Positions 61,895 through 64,000 of a stretch of DNA of 64,000 nucleotides are shown piece after piece. This DNA is from Sipunculus nudus (taxonomy: Eukaryota > Annelida > Sipuncula > Golfingiida > Sipunculidae), in NCBI GenBank assembly GCA_026874595.1, contig CM049316.1, positions 35,409,339 to 35,473,338 on the forward strand, in the 5' to 3' direction. A program made the translations under genes and the position numbers. Every line of letters starts with the position of its first letter. Positions within the stretch are counted from its first letter, which is position 1. The notes below the pieces were generated by a model. It did not search any database, was not told the origin of the DNA, and saw nothing but the letters and a program-made list of their open reading frames with translations.

Positions 61895-62223
61895 CTGTAA
61901 TATAAATCAAACATCTTAGTTTCTGAAGTGTTAGCGCTTTCCCTTCACACTTCGACTAAAAAAAAAATAAAGGAGTCTATTTGTGGTATCATTGATAAAG
62001 TCCGTATGGTTTGTGGGACGCATCCGTTTCAATAATAAAAAAAAATATACGGTTTAACATTCTCTGCAGCAAGGTGTATCGCTAAAATAGGGAACATCGA
62101 CTTCCCAGTTATTAACGGAACAATCATAAGAAGGAACATACCTCGAGGTGTTCGTTACTTTATTTACTTTGCAACCACAGGGTGGCCCTTGCGGTCCAAC
62201 TGGGCCTGGTGGCCCGGCAGGAC
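61873..62223 (-). CDS. Gene C: 3' end of a third collagen gene
   Basis: Exon 62223-62142 and a candidate last exon 61894-61873. The first encodes PAG-PPG-PVG-PQG-PPC-G and then CKVNKVTNTS. It is like gene A exon 9 in having five triplet units ending in PPC-G. Upstream exons should lie beyond the right edge, because no further collagen exon was seen between 62.2 and 64 kb. Orientation is the same as gene B, so the two are head to tail. Confidence 0.65.
62142..62223 (-). CDS. Gene C collagen exon ending in PPCG-CK
   Basis: An 82-nt exon, acceptor atattacag, donor gtatgt, phase 1 to 2. The non-collagen tail CKVNKVTNTS follows the helix in the same exon, and includes a second Cys and an NTS sequon. 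Phase 1 entry matches the rest of the family. Confidence 0.78.
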
Positions 62224-62276
62224 CTGTAATATATCATATTAGAACATATATTAAAGTAAACAGATTAACTATATAA

Positions 62277-62317
<41 letters not shown>

Positions 62318-62322
<5 letters not shown>

Positions 62323-62854
62323 TGAAATCCCGCACGACGACCACCCCGTTAACACGACCACCCCGCTAACACGACCACTTTTCTAATGTAAATTATCATA
62401 AAAAAAACTTCGATAACACGACCACCCTTCTATCACGACCAATGACCACCTTTTTTGGTCCCGACCTTCAGATTAGCCCCCGTATCACGACCACTTACCC
62501 GTGGCGACCGTGGCCCGTTGAGCAGATAACACGCTCATCGCCCAGCTTGGACTTAGATAATATCACGACCGCTGGCCCGTGGCGACCGCGGCCCGTTGAG
62601 TCGGTGACACGCTCATCGCCTTGCTCCGACAAATATAATATCCCGTGATTAATTAGCCGGGCACGTTTGATCTGCCCAGCTGAAGTTAAGCTTGTTTATA
62701 ACGCCGCCCAACCTGTAAGCCAAACTATACCCATCAATAGATTTTGGACTCCATCGTCCGTTACATTGTTTGTTGAGTACGGCGGATTAGCATACACTAA
62801 CATACTGATCCCACGTTACCAGGTCCCGCAGGTGGTCGTGTTAGCGGGGTTTTA

Positions 62855-62857
<3 letters not shown>
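62318..62857. mobile_element. Pogo/Tigger-type MITE with internal repeats, in a TA array
   Basis: Inverted ends cagtgaaatcccgc (62,320) and gcggggttttactg (to 62,857), each continuing into cgaccacc/ggtggtcg. Flanks on both sides are TA repeats. Inside are many aacacgaccacc words and two copies of a unit of about 75 bases (cccgtggcgaccg...cgctcatcgcc) at about 62,499 and 62,577. Confidence 0.65.
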
Positions 62858-62895
<38 letters not shown>

Positions 62896-63604
62896 TGATA
62901 AGACGTGAAAGCACCCATGATTTTTTATATAAAACAAATTGGTTGAAATGACCTATGTCGTTCCTTACTTGTTCCCATATCTGATGTCTATTTACTAATG
63001 TAAATCCCTCGAAACTTTTATAAAAAAAGCTATGCCAGAAACCGCCGATCCCATCGCACACAGGCTGTTCGTTTACCATTCATCTTGAGCACATTTACAG
63101 CCAACCACCTTATGCCCTTGATCATCGAACATACCAACTGATCTATTGCCCGATGATTTAATGAGGTTGCACCTTTGGTATCATGATGGTGGTTTACGAT
63201 AATATTTTCAACGTAATTCTGTGGTTGGCTTTTTGTGCGCGAGGGTTTCAAATTCAAGTTTGAAGTCCGAGCCTACAGGCATCCTGAGAAAATCGAGAAA
63301 CAAAACACGCACAAAATACACAACCAGACAGAACGATTAAACTATAGTCGCCAACGGTAAGCTGGAGTATATTGAACAGGTTGAAACATGAATATCATCT
63401 ATAATAATATTGGTTATTATCAATACACATTTATCCTATTTGAATATTCCTATTATAGTATTAATATTACAAAATCAATTATTTACCATTATTACTAAAT
63501 TATTTATCTTATTACCCCTCGCAACGGAGTTGCAGAAGAGGATATAGAAACGCTTTCGTTCATGCGTCCGTCTGTCCGTCAGTGAGGTATTGGCTTGTGG
63601 ATCG

Positions 63605-64000
63605 ATTTCAAGCCAAACCGTTTGACCAAAACCTTTCATCTTGCACATAAGGCTCATCCACACTCAGGTAAAGAAAAACCTGTCGAATTTGAGGTCTCGA
63701 GGACAAAGGTAAAGGCCACAGGACCAACTTCTTCACAGAGCTTGTTCACCCATTTAAGTCAAACCGTCTACTTAAAACCTTTCATCTTGCGCATGTGACT
63801 GACCCATCCACAGATGAGAACCCTTTTGATTTATTAGGTCATGGGTTCAAAGTTCAAGGCCACTGAACCCACTTCTTCTAAAAGTTTGTGGACCCATTTT
63901 AAGCCAAACCTTTTCTCCAAAACCTTTCATCTTGCAAATTTGGCTCACCCACCAACAGATGAAGAACTCAATCGATTTTGATGTCACGGGTTCAAATGTC
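63605..64000. repeat. Tandem array, period about 145, continuing past the window
   Basis: Three diverged units start at 63,605, 63,752 and 63,896. Each opens with attt(c/a)aag(c/t)caaacc, then aaacctttcatcttgc, then ggttcaaa/aaggccac words. The array is cut by the window end. Word content resembles interspersed repeats with ggtcaaggtca-like segments seen at 52,207. Confidence 0.75.

Overview
The window is AT-rich animal genomic DNA: spliced genes with large introns, long TA and TTA microsatellites, G/C homopolymers, and many transposable-element remnants. The mixture of hAT, LINE, solo-LTR, Penelope-like, tRNA-SINE and pogo-like MITE remnants, together with short invertebrate-type collagen exons, suggests a marine invertebrate, most likely a mollusc or another lophotrochozoan. 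The species cannot be determined from the sequence. There are no long single-exon cellular genes. The informative coding signal lies in short exons (36 to 130 nt), so most long open frames are chance, many of them running through TA repeats.

Three related short collagen genes are visible. Gene A (+, about 6.2-23.8 kb) can be read from a plausible ATG to a plausible stop. It has a 33-residue N-terminal tail with two tyrosine motifs, one membrane segment, then 38 uninterrupted Gly-X-Y triplets spread over seven exons of 45, 48 or 54 nt, and ends in Pro-Pro-Cys-Gly plus a short tail (about 203 aa, type II membrane topology inferred). Gene B (-, 54.24 kb down to at least 36.39 kb) starts with a very similar hydrophobic segment but has no cytoplasmic-tail exon. 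It continues with a Cys-containing stalk and six further collagen exons; its 3' end was not found. Gene C (-, only its 3' end present, 62.22-61.87 kb) contributes a Pro-Pro-Cys-Gly exon like that of gene A, with its 5' part beyond the right edge. A and B are convergent; B and C are in tandem on the minus strand.

Genes A and B have each grown by internal tandem duplication. In gene A an older duplication (about 9.29-11.81 kb versus 12.08-18.22 kb) copied one collagen exon; the second copy was later split by a roughly 3.5-kb element with inverted ends. In gene B a younger duplication (35,305-42,862 and 42,863-52,605) copied a block of three collagen exons together with a LINE fragment and a complete hAT transposon. 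The junction shows an 8-bp microhomology. The duplicated exons have since diverged: one of them carries lesions.

The rest is accessory DNA. The left 6 kb holds a CGATTA-motif MITE candidate, TTA repeats and a tRNA-derived SINE. The region 24-34 kb holds MITEs, a 869-bp solo LTR with a 4-bp target duplication, a non-autonomous hAT and a second LTR candidate. The region 34-52.6 kb is the LINE/hAT duplication. The region 54-64 kb holds small Tc1/pogo-type MITEs, a GAGTCC-rich element, an L1/Tx1-like RT remnant and tandem repeats running off the right end. All exon calls come from reading splice signals, phase and Gly-X-Y periodicity by eye; no transcript or database evidence was available.
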